Shown: positions 26,737 to 36,577 of the stretch, one piece after another | Layout: the number at the start of each line of letters is the position of its first letter | Position numbering within the stretch: position 1 is the first letter of the stretch | Assembly: GCF_038002825.1 (NCBI RefSeq) | Contig: NZ_JBBODF010000001.1 | Span: forward strand, 3,596,001-3,660,000 | Direction of reading: 5' to 3' | Source: Paenibacillus sp. FSL H8-0048 | GTDB lineage: Bacteria > Bacillota > Bacilli > Paenibacillales > Paenibacillaceae | Length of the DNA: 64,000 nucleotides | Notes under the pieces: model-generated | The model's database searches: none | Seen by the model: the letters and a program-made list of their open reading frames with translations, nothing else | Told to the model about the DNA's origin: nothing | Made by a program: the position numbers and the translations under genes

Positions 26737-28116
26737 CTACACTTCCTCCCCATCCCCGGGCATACGGCGTCTGCCGATCCCAAACGCATAGTACCCCGCC
26801 ACAACAACAGCCAGGAACGACGCGCCGACGATCAGCGACAGATGGGTATCCGGGTTGAACCACATGCCGATGATGACCAGCGACAGGAAGATGATAATAA
26901 TGTAGTTACTGACCGGGAAAAAGCGGGACTTGAACGGATGGGCGGCCATCTCGCCTGCCCATCGCTCTCTGAATCTGAACTGGCTGAAGGCCAGGGCGAA
27001 CCACGGAATCATTCCCGGAAGCACGCTGGCACTGTAAATATAGAGAAACAGCTTGGAGTCCGGCATCAGATAGTTTAACAATACGCCGACCAGCAGCAGG
27101 GAGATCGTTGTGATTATGCTGTTGCGGGGCACTCCGCTGGCAGAGACTCTGCCGAAGAACTTCGGAGCTTGTCCGTTCTGGGCGAGCGTGTAGAGCATTC
27201 TTCCCGCACTGTAGATCCCGCTGTTGCAGCCTGACATCGCCGCGGTCAGCACCACGAAGTTGATAATGCCTGCCGCAGCGACAATCCCGACCTTGGCGAA
27301 GGTCAACACGAACGGACTGCCGATCCCGCCGATCTCATTCCACGGATAGATGGTCACAATGATGAAGATGGCCCCCACGTAGAAAATCAGAATACGCCAG
27401 ATGATATTCTTGATTGCTTTTCGCAGCGTATGCTTCGGATTCTCCGCTTCCCCGGCCGTAATCCCCACCAGCTCAATCCCCTGATAGGCCGCCGTGACAA
27501 TGCAGAGCGCGAACAGGAAGCCCTTGAGTCCTCCGGCAAAAAAACCGCCGTGGCTATACAGATTGGACAGCCCGAGCGGCTGCCCGCCATTCCCCAGACC
27601 GAAGAAAATCACCCCGGTGCCGATCACCAGCATCACCACAATAGCGACCACCTTGATCATCGCAAACCAGAATTCAAACTCCCCGTACAGCTTCACCGCC
27701 GCCAGATTGGCCGCTGCAATGATGCCTACACCGATCAGCGCCGGAATCCACTGCGGAATATCCGGGAACCAGTACCCGACATAGATACCAATCGCCGTAA
27801 CCTCGGCCATACCGACCGTCACCCAGAGGAACCAGTAGCTCCAGGCGGTCAGGAAGCCGGCCAGCGGGCTGATATATTTGTGGGCAAATGTGGCGAACGA
27901 ACCGGTCACCGGCTCCACCACCAGCATCTCCCCCATAATCCGCATCACAAAAAACATAATGATTCCTGCCATAAGATACGCAAGCAGCACGGATGGTCCC
28001 GCCCACTTAATCGTACTTGCCGAGCCCATGAATAATCCCACGCCAATCGTGCCGCCCAGTGCGATCAGCTCGATATGCCGCGGCTTAAGTCCTCTTGTTA
28101 ACTGTTTCGATTCCAA
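26737..28116 (-). CDS. Amino acid permease (AAT family)
   Basis: 459 residues, twelve predicted helices, of the amino acid-polyamine-cation superfamily. [19 protein letters not shown] (helix 1), [17 protein letters not shown] and the [15 protein letters not shown] loop are hallmark AAT-family segments (CycA, GabP, AapA-like). It imports a neutral amino acid with protons; specificity cannot be read. The start codon is TTG at 28116, supported by GAGGGGGAG 8 nt upstream. It is divergent from the ABC exporter pair across about 230 bp. Confidence 0.92.
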   Translation of the reverse strand: MESKQLTRGLKPRHIELIALGGTIGVGLFMGSASTIKWAGPSVLLAYLMAGIIMFFVMRIMGEMLVVEPVTGSFATFAHKYISPLAGFLTAWSYWFLWVTVGMAEVTAIGIYVGYWFPDIPQWIPALIGVGIIAAANLAAVKLYGEFEFWFAMIKVVAIVVMLVIGTGVIFFGLGNGGQPLGLSNLYSHGGFFAGGLKGFLFALCIVTAAYQGIELVGITAGEAENPKHTLRKAIKNIIWRILIFYVGAIFIIVTIYPWNEIGGIGSPFVLTFAKVGIVAAAGIINFVVLTAAMSGCNSGIYSAGRMLYTLAQNGQAPKFFGRVSASGVPRNSIITTISLLLVGVLLNYLMPDSKLFLYIYSASVLPGMIPWFALAFSQFRFRERWAGEMAAHPFKSRFFPVSNYIIIIFLSLVIIGMWFNPDTHLSLIVGASFLAVVVAGYYAFGIGRRRMPGDGEEV

Positions 28117-28348
28117 GCGTTATGCTCCCCCTCAAATGTACACCTGTACACCTCACATGTACTCCACGCAATCTATCTTAATATGTAAGCATCATTGTAA
28201 GCTGTGATCTACATTAACGCAATGCAGAATTACTCCATTACAAAGTTCAAGCTTTTGTAAAAAGAAATTAAGCGTATCCCTATACATTTTGGTTCATAGT
28301 GTTATAATCACTTTGTTTATCACAAGACAACAGGAAACAGGTGATCAG

Positions 28349-30124
28349 ATGTTTGAAATCAAATGGCTGTGGCAGAACCTGGAGGGCAACCGGGCGCGGT
28401 ATATCGTGGCGCTCTGCCTCTCGGTGGTGGGCTCAAGTCTTACGATAGTGAACCCCTACATCAGCCAGCGCATCGTCGATACGTTCATTGCCGGTGACCA
28501 AGCAGGAGAGAATCTTGCTACAGGACGCGGACTGCTCATTGCACTGTGCCTGGGCATGATCGGCTTCTCTCTGCTCCGTACAGGGCTGGCATACTTCACG
28601 ACCATGCAGTACGAAATTTCTTCACAGAATATGATGTACAATATCCGGATTTATCTGTACAACAAGATTCAGGGCCAGGACCGGGAATATTATGACCGTA
28701 ACCGCACCGGGGACCTGATGACCAAAATGACGGGGGACCTGGATATGGTCCGCCACTCGATGGCATGGATTTTCAAGACGATCATTGAATCGCTTACGAT
28801 TTTCCTGGCAGCCGTCATTTATTTCCTCACGATTGATGTGAAGCTGACGCTGTGGATGCTGATCCTGTCACCGCCGATTTTTGTGGTGGCCTTTATCTTC
28901 GCCAGACGGGTGCGTCCCATGTACATCGACCTGCGCGAACGGCTGTCCCAGCTCAATACAACGACCCAGGAGAATATCTCCGGGAACCGGGTGGTGAAGG
29001 CTTTTGCCCGTGAGGAGTTCGAGATTTCCAAGTTCACAGAGAAGAATGTCAACTACGCGGTGGCGAATAAAAAAGCGGCCCTCGTCTGGCTCGACTATTT
29101 CCCTTATCTGGAGTCGTTCGCCCAAGGGTTCAACGTGGTCCTGATGCTGGCCGGCGGTTACTACGTGATGGAGGGGCGGATTACCTTCGGTGAGTTCACG
29201 GCGTTCTCCTCGCTGATCTGGGCCGTTTCGAACCCGATGCGCAATATCGGAATTATTATTAATGATATTCAACGTTTCTTTGCCAGCTTATCCAAAATCG
29301 TCGATATCTATTACGCCCGTCCGGCGATTGCCAATGATCATAATCCGGTGGAGCAACGCCGCTATGAGGGACGGATCGAATTCGACCATGTCCGGTTCAA
29401 ATATGATAACGCTACCGTGCTGGATGATGTGAGCTTCACAATTGCCCCCGGCGAGACCATTGCGATTATGGGAGCCACCGGCTCCGGCAAAACCTCGCTG
29501 ATCAACCTCATTCCCCGCTTCTATGATGTGGCTGGCGGGCGTGTGCTGGTCGACGGCAGAGATGTTCGGGAGCTGGAGCTGGATGAGCTGCGCGGGAACA
29601 TCGGGATGGCTACGCAGGATGTCCTGCTGTTCTCCGATACCATTGACGGCAACATCGCTTACGGCGATCCGGATCTGCCGGAGGAGGATGCGAAGGCTTA
29701 TGCGGCTCTGGCCGCTGCCCATGATTTCATTGTTAAGATGCCCGAAGGCTACGATACGGTAGTCGGGGAGCGCGGCGTCGGTCTGTCCGGTGGACAGAAG
29801 CAGCGGATTGCGCTGGCACGCGCCCTGGCGGTCCAACGTCCGATTCTGATCCTGGATGATACGACCTCTGCGGTCGATCTGGAGACGGAGGAGCATATCC
29901 AGCGCAGCCTCCGGGAGCTGGAGTACCCCTGCACTAAGATCATCATTGCGCAGCGGGTATCCACTACGGCCCAGGCTGACCGCATTCTGATTCTTGAGGG
30001 CGGACGCTTAATTGAGGAAGGGACTCATGCCGAGCTGCTCGCGAAGCGGGGTTATTACTATGATGTATTTATGCTTCAGAACGAGGGTATTGGAAGGCAG
30101 GTGACTGAGAGTGGCCAGAAATAA
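28349..30124 (+). CDS. Heterodimeric ABC exporter, degenerate-site subunit
   Basis: About 591 residues: a six-helix exporter domain then an ATPase domain. Walker A GATGSGKTS and signature LSGGQKQRIALARAL are normal, but Walker B reads ILILDDTTSAVD (catalytic Glu replaced by Asp) and the H-loop reads IIAQRVS (His replaced by Gln). This is the pattern of the degenerate-site half of heterodimeric exporters such as YfiB/YfiC or LmrC/LmrD. CAGGTGA before the ATG at 28349 decides the start. It overlaps its partner by 14 bp. It probably exports drugs or a lipid; the substrate is unknown. Confidence 0.92.
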   Translation: MFEIKWLWQNLEGNRARYIVALCLSVVGSSLTIVNPYISQRIVDTFIAGDQAGENLATGRGLLIALCLGMIGFSLLRTGLAYFTTMQYEISSQNMMYNIRIYLYNKIQGQDREYYDRNRTGDLMTKMTGDLDMVRHSMAWIFKTIIESLTIFLAAVIYFLTIDVKLTLWMLILSPPIFVVAFIFARRVRPMYIDLRERLSQLNTTTQENISGNRVVKAFAREEFEISKFTEKNVNYAVANKKAALVWLDYFPYLESFAQGFNVVLMLAGGYYVMEGRITFGEFTAFSSLIWAVSNPMRNIGIIINDIQRFFASLSKIVDIYYARPAIANDHNPVEQRRYEGRIEFDHVRFKYDNATVLDDVSFTIAPGETIAIMGATGSGKTSLINLIPRFYDVAGGRVLVDGRDVRELELDELRGNIGMATQDVLLFSDTIDGNIAYGDPDLPEEDAKAYAALAAAHDFIVKMPEGYDTVVGERGVGLSGGQKQRIALARALAVQRPILILDDTTSAVDLETEEHIQRSLRELEYPCTKIIIAQRVSTTAQADRILILEGGRLIEEGTHAELLAKRGYYYDVFMLQNEGIGRQVTESGQK

Positions 30125-31886
30125 ATTCGATGTCGACGAGAATCTGGAATCGCCGTTCAATATCAAGCATTTCCGGCGGGCCATGGTCTATATCAGACGC
30201 AAAAAGAAGCCTATGCTGATTGCATTCGCGCTTAGTGCATTGTCGGCGGCGATTGCCCTGTCGGCCCCGCTGATCATGCAGCATGTGGTGGATGTGACGA
30301 TTCCCGCCAAAGATATGGGCGCATTGGCCGGCTGGTCGGCGCTAATGCTGGCAACGATTGTGGTCAGCGTCATTCTGGCGACCATCCGCTCGCGGATTAT
30401 GACAAGTGTGGGTCAGGATATTATCTTCGATATCCGCACAGATCTGTTCAAGCATCTGCAGGACCTGCCATTCAAATATTACGACGACCGGCCGCAGGGC
30501 AAAATCCTGATCCGGGTCGTGAACTATGTCAATGCGGTCTCCGATGTGTTATCGAACGGAATTATCAACTTCATTCTGGAAATTGTGAACCTGATCTTCA
30601 TTGCAGTGTTCATGTTCGCCGTGGATGTGCGGCTCTCCTTCATCATTCTGGCCGGACTGCCGGTATTCCTCGGCATCATGCTGCTGATCAAGACCCGGCA
30701 GCGCCGGGCCTGGCAGGCCGTATCGAATAAAAGCTCCAATCTGAATGCCTATCTCCAGGAGAGCATCAGCGGCATCGGCGTCACCCAGATGTTCTCCCGG
30801 GAGACGCGCAATGAAGGCATCTTCACCCGTCTGGCCGGCAACTTCCGCACGGCCTGGATGAAGGCGCTGCGTTACAACATTCTGATTCCGTTCAGTGTCG
30901 ATAACCTGTCTACCATTGTTACAGCTATGATCTTCCTGGTCGGCCTGCTGACTCTGGACCCTCAGAACATGACGCTGGGCGTGATTCTCGCCATGAGCAG
31001 CTACGCGGCACGCTTCTGGCAGCCGATCCTGAACCTGTCGAACCTGTACAATAACTTCATTAATGCAGTCGCTTATCTGGAGCGGATCTTCGAGACGCTG
31101 GATGAGCCGGTGACGGTCAGCGATATCCCCGGTGCGAAGGCGCTGCCGCCTGTACAAGGCCGGGTGACGTTCGATGATGTCACCTTCGCCTACGATCCGG
31201 GCCTGAATATCCTGGAGAACATCTCCTTCGATGTGGCTGCCGGAGAGAGCATCGCTCTGGTCGGTCCGACCGGTGCGGGTAAGACCACCGTCGTTAATTT
31301 GATCTCGCGCTTCTATAACCTGACCGGCGGACGCATCCTGATTGACGGGCAGGATATCTCACAGATTACCTTGAAATCACTGCGCAGCCAGATGGGAATT
31401 ATGCTGCAGGACAGCTTCATCTTCTCGGGAACCATTCTGGATAATATCCGCTACGGCAGACCGGATGCGACCGAGGAGGAGGTTATCGCCGCCGCGAAGG
31501 CGGTCTGTGCGGACGACTTCATCCGCGAATTCGATCAGGGCTACCAGACCGAGGTGAACGAACGCGGCTCCAAGCTCTCCCAGGGACAGCGCCAGCTGAT
31601 CTCGTTCGCCAGAACACTGCTGGCTAACCCGCGGATACTCATCCTGGATGAAGCCACCTCCTCCATTGATGCGCAGACCGAACGTCTGCTCCAGAAGGGG
31701 CTGAATGAGCTGCTCAAAGGGCGCACCTCGTTCATCATCGCGCACCGCCTGTCTACGGTGAAGAACTGCGACCGGATTATGTATGTCTCAAATAAGGGCA
31801 TTGCCGAGAGCGGCTCACATGACGAGCTGATCGCCCGCCGCGGCCTGTACCACCGGCTGTATACGGCGCAGAAGATGGAAGCCTGA
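30111..31886 (+). CDS. Heterodimeric ABC exporter, catalytic subunit
   Basis: 591 residues with six helices (about 35-310) and an ATPase domain. Walker A GPTGAGKTT, Walker B ILILDEATSSID and H-loop AHRLST are canonical, while the signature is LSQGQRQ. The complete site of the dimer would thus be this subunit's Walker motifs with the partner's LSGGQ, and the degenerate site the reverse. The start codon is GTG at 30111 with AGGTGA upstream, inside the end of the partner gene, giving translational coupling. A strong terminator follows. Confidence 0.92.
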   Translation: MARNKFDVDENLESPFNIKHFRRAMVYIRRKKKPMLIAFALSALSAAIALSAPLIMQHVVDVTIPAKDMGALAGWSALMLATIVVSVILATIRSRIMTSVGQDIIFDIRTDLFKHLQDLPFKYYDDRPQGKILIRVVNYVNAVSDVLSNGIINFILEIVNLIFIAVFMFAVDVRLSFIILAGLPVFLGIMLLIKTRQRRAWQAVSNKSSNLNAYLQESISGIGVTQMFSRETRNEGIFTRLAGNFRTAWMKALRYNILIPFSVDNLSTIVTAMIFLVGLLTLDPQNMTLGVILAMSSYAARFWQPILNLSNLYNNFINAVAYLERIFETLDEPVTVSDIPGAKALPPVQGRVTFDDVTFAYDPGLNILENISFDVAAGESIALVGPTGAGKTTVVNLISRFYNLTGGRILIDGQDISQITLKSLRSQMGIMLQDSFIFSGTILDNIRYGRPDATEEEVIAAAKAVCADDFIREFDQGYQTEVNERGSKLSQGQRQLISFARTLLANPRILILDEATSSIDAQTERLLQKGLNELLKGRTSFIIAHRLSTVKNCDRIMYVSNKGIAESGSHDELIARRGLYHRLYTAQKMEA

Positions 31887-31929
31887 TGTGCAACGCAGGA
31901 TAAAGCTTAGATCCCAATAGGCATATACC

Positions 31930-31966
31930 AAAAACCGCAGCAGGGACTCCCCTGTCTGCGGTTTTT
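31930..31966 (+). terminator. Terminator of the ABC exporter operon
   Basis: AAAAACCGCAGCAGGG and CCCTGTCTGCGGTTTTT pair with one mismatch, 44 bp after the stop codon. A/T runs on both sides. Confidence 0.92.
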
Positions 31967-32090
31967 GCGTGCTTAGTTGAACCGTACAGCACATCTTCAG
32001 TGAAGAATAGTTACACATGTAAGAACGGATACCGCCTAACACTACTGTTACTGGCTTCCTCTATCATGTGCAATGAAGCAGTACTACTAC

Positions 32091-32230
32091 TGCGGTCCAC
32101 GCGGACTGGAGAGCCGCTATTCCTGTACATTGTACCATTTTGCGGGCCAGGCGGACTCACATGCACTTAACTAGTCATTTTCGCCTCATTTCCATCACCA
32201 ATTGGCCCTATAACGGCCCCTCAGTCCGCA
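32091..32230. repeat. GCGGACT palindromic element
   Basis: TGCGGTCCACGCGGACT at 32091 and TGCGGGCCAGGCGGACT at 32141 are exactly 50 bp apart; each can fold through GTCC/GGAC-type arms. An inverted relative (TATAACGGCCCCTCAGTCCG, about 32209-32228) matches the first unit's GCGGACTGGAGAGCCGCTAT at most positions. No gene-like frame crosses it. It looks like a MITE-like or REP-like intergenic element. Confidence 0.72.
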
Positions 32231-32322
32231 GGCGAGCGATAAAGCTATCTTTTTCACAAAATAAGAGCCTCATGGTCCGGTGGTAAAACCTTTAAGCGGA
32301 AAACCTGTTACCCGTGCATTAT

Positions 32323-32898
32323 TTATTCCTGCTTCATGTACTCTTCCCTCAGCATACTGTAGATCTCCAGATCGACCACTCCCTTGCCGGACCAGAGGGC
32401 CGCTTGCCGCAGCATCCCTTCCTTGACGTATCCGTTCTTCAGCAGCACCTTCTTGGAAGGCTCATTGTTCAGCATCACCTCTGCCTGAATCCGGTTCACC
32501 TGAGCCTGCTGGAAAAGGAATGCTGTCAACAGCTCAACGGCCTTGGAAGCGAGGCCCCTCCCCCACTGGGCTTCCGCAAGGAAGTAGCCAATGGTCACCA
32601 TATTGACCCTCTGATTGAAGTCGCAGGCTTCAATAATTCCGAGCAGTTGCGTATCGTCTGCGGGGGCGAAGATGCCCCACTTGATCCGCGATCTTTTGCC
32701 ATAATCCCGCTCATAATGACCGATCATGCTCTTGACTGTAGTCTTATTGTGCTTGGGGATAATGCCGCAATATTCGAACACCTGGTCATTGCTGTAAATC
32801 TCGAATAGCCCATCCAGATGCTGCTCCTCAATCTTGCCCAATACCAGCTCCTCTGACCTTAAGACAGGGAACTGGTCAAACACAATCTCCATCTTCAT
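32323..32898 (-). CDS. GNAT N-acetyltransferase (RimJ/RimL type)
   Basis: 191 residues. GYFLAEAQWGRGLASKAVELL is the acetyl-CoA loop and NNEPSKKVLLKNGYVKEGML the RimJ-like C-terminal helix. It acetylates an unknown amine. The ATG at 32898 is preferred over a GTG nine bases earlier since GGGAGTG lies upstream. It follows the AraC-type regulator by about 25 bp on the same strand and is probably co-expressed with it. Confidence 0.87.
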   Translation of the reverse strand: MKMEIVFDQFPVLRSEELVLGKIEEQHLDGLFEIYSNDQVFEYCGIIPKHNKTTVKSMIGHYERDYGKRSRIKWGIFAPADDTQLLGIIEACDFNQRVNMVTIGYFLAEAQWGRGLASKAVELLTAFLFQQAQVNRIQAEVMLNNEPSKKVLLKNGYVKEGMLRQAALWSGKGVVDLEIYSMLREEYMKQE

Positions 32899-32922
32899 CC
32901 GGGGCACTCCCTTCTCTGATCC

Positions 32923-33840
32923 TTAAGCGCTTGGCCTAATGGGGACGTACAAATCAACCATGCACTTGCCCTGCGGATCTTGCGCAGGATCATTCAGGCA
33001 GAATTCAAGACATGGCCGGTCATCGGCTTCATAGCCGCTGCGGGGTAACCATACGCTGAACATGGTATCATACGCAAGGACAAATCTATCTACCGCATCA
33101 TAGTAGGAATACACCGCATACAGCCCGCCGGATAGAGTCTTGTATGCTACCTCCTCCCGGTGGGTCTCCCGTTCGAATCCCTCCGGGAGTGTAATGCAAG
33201 CATCATAGCGGCATACAGACTCTTCTGTAAGTTCCCCGTCATCCAGTGAGATTCCGATGTACTGCTGATTCGCCGGATGCAGCCCCTGCTTAGCAGCCCA
33301 GCCGGTTAGCTTGTCCCATGCGTTATGCGTGTTTATGTAACTTCCAATATGCCTGACATAAGCGACCTCAACCTCTGCAATTTCTCTGAGTTCCACCATA
33401 CTGTCCCATGCCCTCCTTAACAGCGGATTACCTTCTGCTTTATTGTATTCCGCCGGGGCGGCCGGCTCTGCCTGCTTATTGCTGAGGAGTGACGGGAAAT
33501 TGCTATGTTTCTGCCTGCTATTCCTGGTACTGCTGGGGGTACAGCCGAAATGCCGTTTGAAATGGACATTCAGAGCAGATACCGATTCAAAGCCGCTCTC
33601 CCCTGCAATCTCCAGAATCGTCTGATTCGTCCGGCTAAGCAGCACCATGGCCTGCTCGACACGCTTCCTGGTTACGAAGGCCATCGGCGTCATGCCCGTG
33701 AAGGCTGTGAATATTCTGGTGAAATGATATTTGGAGAAATGGGAGATCTCCGCCAGCTGATCCAGCCGCAGCGGCTGGCTGCTGTGATTTTCTATGTAGG
33801 CAATGACCTGCTTGATCCTCTCCCCATACTGCTCCTTCAT
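32923..33840 (-). CDS. AraC-type regulator with GyrI-like effector domain
   Basis: 305 residues. Two helix-turn-helix motifs occupy residues 1-105 (LRLDQLAEISHFSKYHFTRI and ILEIAGESGFESVSALNVHF), then a Ser/Ala-rich linker and a GyrI-like effector-binding domain (about 150-305). This Rob/BmrR-like plan fits a multidrug-responsive activator. The ATG at 33840 follows GGGGG by 7 nt. It is divergent from the ClbS-like gene with about 107 bp between, so that gene is a likely target. Confidence 0.9.
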   Translation of the reverse strand: MKEQYGERIKQVIAYIENHSSQPLRLDQLAEISHFSKYHFTRIFTAFTGMTPMAFVTRKRVEQAMVLLSRTNQTILEIAGESGFESVSALNVHFKRHFGCTPSSTRNSRQKHSNFPSLLSNKQAEPAAPAEYNKAEGNPLLRRAWDSMVELREIAEVEVAYVRHIGSYINTHNAWDKLTGWAAKQGLHPANQQYIGISLDDGELTEESVCRYDACITLPEGFERETHREEVAYKTLSGGLYAVYSYYDAVDRFVLAYDTMFSVWLPRSGYEADDRPCLEFCLNDPAQDPQGKCMVDLYVPIRPSA

Positions 33841-33947
33841 CACTGAACCCCCTGTCTCCTTCGTGTTACAATACTGTACAAATATTGTAAACTGGACAGA
33901 CTGTTGTCACAACCCTGTGGTATAACCAGAGGAAAGGAGTGATTGTT

Positions 33948-34478
33948 ATGGCAAGCTATGAATACTCGTCCCGGCAGGAGCTGATCGACACGATCCATAA
34001 TCTGTACCTGCTCTTGGATGCCGAGTATGACGGAATTAACAATACATATAAGGATACGCGAATTCCTGAGGTGGACAAAACCCCAGCCGAGATCATCGCT
34101 TATCAGCTGGGCTGGCTGGAGCTGGTGAGGAGCTGGGACCGGAGTGAGCTGGAAGGACAGACCTTCTCCATGCCTGCTGCGGATTACAAGTGGAATCAGC
34201 TCGGCGGGTTGTATCAGTCCTTCTACAGTAAATATGCGGAGTATTCTCTGTCTGAGTTGCGTGAACTCTTCCGGCAATCAGAGCAGCAGTGGCTGGACTG
34301 GATCAGCACATTGACGGAGGAGGAGCTGTTCATCCAAGGCGCGCGTAAGTGGACCGGAGCCAAGGAGAACTGGCCGATGGCCCGGTGGATTCACATTAAT
34401 TCTGCCGCTCCGTTCAAGACCTTCCGGGGGAAGATCCGGAAGTGGAAAAAGCATTGTCCTGAAGGACTCGCAGAGTGA
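33948..34478 (+). CDS. ClbS/DfsB family four-helix bundle protein
   Basis: 176 residues, with the ClbS/DfsB features KTPAEIIAYQLGWLELVRSWD near the N-terminus and ARWIHINSAAPFKTFRGKIRKW at the C-terminus. The namesake ClbS protects against colibactin; most Firmicute members are uncharacterised DinB-like proteins. AAAGGAG about 9 nt before the ATG at 33948 supports the start. It is divergent from the AraC/GyrI-type regulator. Confidence 0.88.
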   Translation: MASYEYSSRQELIDTIHNLYLLLDAEYDGINNTYKDTRIPEVDKTPAEIIAYQLGWLELVRSWDRSELEGQTFSMPAADYKWNQLGGLYQSFYSKYAEYSLSELRELFRQSEQQWLDWISTLTEEELFIQGARKWTGAKENWPMARWIHINSAAPFKTFRGKIRKWKKHCPEGLAE

Positions 34479-34498
34479 CAAAGTGGCAGCATCACAAA

Positions 34499-34522
34499 GC
34501 GGGATAGCGGGATAGCGGGATA
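34499..34522. repeat. Three tandem 8-bp repeats GCGGGATA
   Basis: Three perfect head-to-tail copies of GCGGGATA in the 70-bp gap between the ClbS-like gene and the small lipoprotein gene. Short microsatellite; no function is inferred. Confidence 0.8.
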
Positions 34523-34548
34523 ACAGGTTAGCGTCCACTGCTTCGCAA

Positions 34549-34800
34549 TCATTGCGTGCTGTCTGCCCTCCCGTCTGGCCTTTGCATCCCCCTCTTGCCA
34601 GTGCCTTCCCGGTTCATTCCCCTGCTCCCGTCCCTGAAGTTGGCGCCGCCGCCGTTCATGCCGGGGAACCCGCCGGGCCGGGAATTGAAGTCTGCACTGG
34701 TAATATTCTGGGCAGTGATTGCTTCGCAGGAAGTGAGCAGCAGCGAACAAATAAGCACACTAATAATTAAGGTGATATAGTATTTCTTATTCCGCATCAT
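34549..34800 (-). CDS. Small Gly/Arg-rich lipoprotein (83 aa), unknown function
   Basis: 83 residues. A signal peptide with lipobox LLTSC (Cys25) is followed by a 58-residue Gly/Arg/Asn/Met-rich, probably disordered tail (GGFPGMNGGGANF). AGAAGGAGG 5 nt before the first ATG is a very good ribosome binding site. The start overlaps the end of the frame-corrected membrane glycosyltransferase gene upstream, so translation is coupled and the lipoprotein may belong with that enzyme at the membrane. No known family is recognised. Confidence 0.72.
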   Translation of the reverse strand: MMRNKKYYITLIISVLICSLLLTSCEAITAQNITSADFNSRPGGFPGMNGGGANFRDGSRGMNREGTGKRGMQRPDGRADSTQ

Positions 34801-36351
34801 GAGACCTCCTTCTGCCGGTCAGCAGGCTATAGGCATCTTGGAAACCCAGGTAAGACAAGACAAGCAGCAGCGGATACACGGGATACAGATACCGGGACTT
34901 AATCTCCCAGAGCAGGTAGAACCCGATGAAGCCAAGAATCACCAGAAGGAGGGGGTCTCCGCGAAACGCTTAGCAAGCAGTCCCCGGATTAACCGGATCA
35001 GAATGAAGATGTACATCAGGAAATTCTGGACATATAAGGCCCACAGCAAGCCGCGCCGGTATATGGAATCACATTCAAACAGTCTGCTTGCGGCTGTGGA
35101 ATAGCTGTAGTGTCCCATCACCATGCCGCCCCTCCCGCCAGTGGAGGAGGCGGCTTCATTTCCAATCCCGTAGCGCTCCATCTGATATGTCCCTTCCGTC
35201 CAGGTCCAGACCAGCTTTTTATAATACATTTCTGCAAGCTCAGTTAAGGTCGCGCCGGAGAGCTTGCTGCGGATAGAGTCCTTAAACAGTTCTACACTCT
35301 CCGCCTTATTATAGCCGGCCTCCTGCTGGTAGATATTATAGCTCTCACGGTCATCCCAGAACCCGAGTGTCTCCAGATTAATTCCCATGTTCAGCCACAT
35401 GTACACCGGAGCAGAATTGCTGGACGGCGATTCGTCCACAATGCCTGTGGCTTGAAGCGCCGTATTCTGAATCCAGGCAGGAAGAACCCACAGCAGCAGG
35501 GTTATGCCACAGGCAGCAATGACCTTCTTCACGCCAATCGCCCGCAGGTTCAGGAGCAGACTGAGAACAATGGCAATCAGGAAGATCATACCTATGCTGC
35601 GGAAGTAGTTACCAAGTGTAAGCAGTACTGCCGCGAACAGCATATCCTTCATGGATCTTCTGCGGATGAACCTGACTCCGAAGTAGAGCGCGCTGGTGAG
35701 CAGAGCCGTGGCAATTCCATCATTATAGATGAAGTTGCTCATGAACAATGCCGGAACATAGGCCGCAGCGATAATCAGAAGGCCATAGTCCTTCCTGCTT
35801 GATTTAGGATTCAGCTCTTGGGCGAGCAGATAGATGACCAGCGTGGTGGCGAGCGTGAACAGAATGTTGAAGCTTTTGATCACCAGGTAATTGTCCGGGA
35901 ATAGAAGCAGCAGCGTCTTCAAATACAGCACGAAGGAGAAATTAAAAGGGAACATGTACAGGTATCCGCCTGACTGGAAGGAGGAATAATCCTTGTCATA
36001 GAGCATCGCCCAGGCCAGGGACAGCACCGTCTGTGAATCATCCGTAGGCATGCGGGTGAACAGAAAAATAATCACGAGCTGCATGGCACCAGATAACAGC
36101 AGAACAGCTGGAATAACCTTGGCCCGGCTATACCCTTCAAGCCTCCGGGAGAGTCTGTACAGCACGAAGCCCAATCCCAGAACAACTACAATCCATAGCA
36201 GGAACACAAGCGGCTGCTGCCCTTCCAGCACCGCCCGGTCTCCATACACGGAATAGCTATATTTTGCCCGGAGAAAGAAGGATGAAGCAATGAACAGCCC
36301 AATGAATAAGGCGAGGATGATTGTTACGATTTGCTGGATTCTTTTTACCAT
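34787..36351 (-). CDS. GT39-like membrane glycosyltransferase, frameshifted near its C-terminus
   Basis: The open frame from 36351 stops at 34939 after 470 residues. One extra base in the C5 run at 34951-34955 would continue it with LLLVILGFIGFYLLWEIKSR and then YLYPVYPLLLVLSYLGFQDA to a stop at 34787. LLWExKSRY is the conserved last helix motif of this GT39/DUF2029-like family, so the intact product should be about 521 residues. The rest has about ten to twelve helices and an early acidic loop, as in GT-C enzymes using polyprenyl-phosphate sugars. GGAGGG precedes the ATG. The missing C is either a sequencing error or homopolymer slippage. Confidence 0.8.
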
Positions 36352-36577
36352 GATACCCTCCTGATTGGCAGCGTCCGGCGAGTCTTTCGCATGTGCCTTA
36401 ATCCATATACGGAGTATACATAGTGAATCTGAATGTTAGTTGAAAGGATGCTTCAGACACCAAAAAACCTCCGGGTCCTCTCCAGCCGCCGCATCCACAG
36501 ATGCGCTCATGCCGGAAAAGCTTCCCGAAGGCCTGCTGCTTAAACTATTCTGTTCCTGTTGAATACGAACGGGTGAA

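Noticed and set aside
32010..32320. tRNA or small RNA gene in the gap after the ABC exporter
   Set aside because: No cloverleaf or promoter-plus-terminator pair was found; the structure is explained by the GCGGACT repeats.
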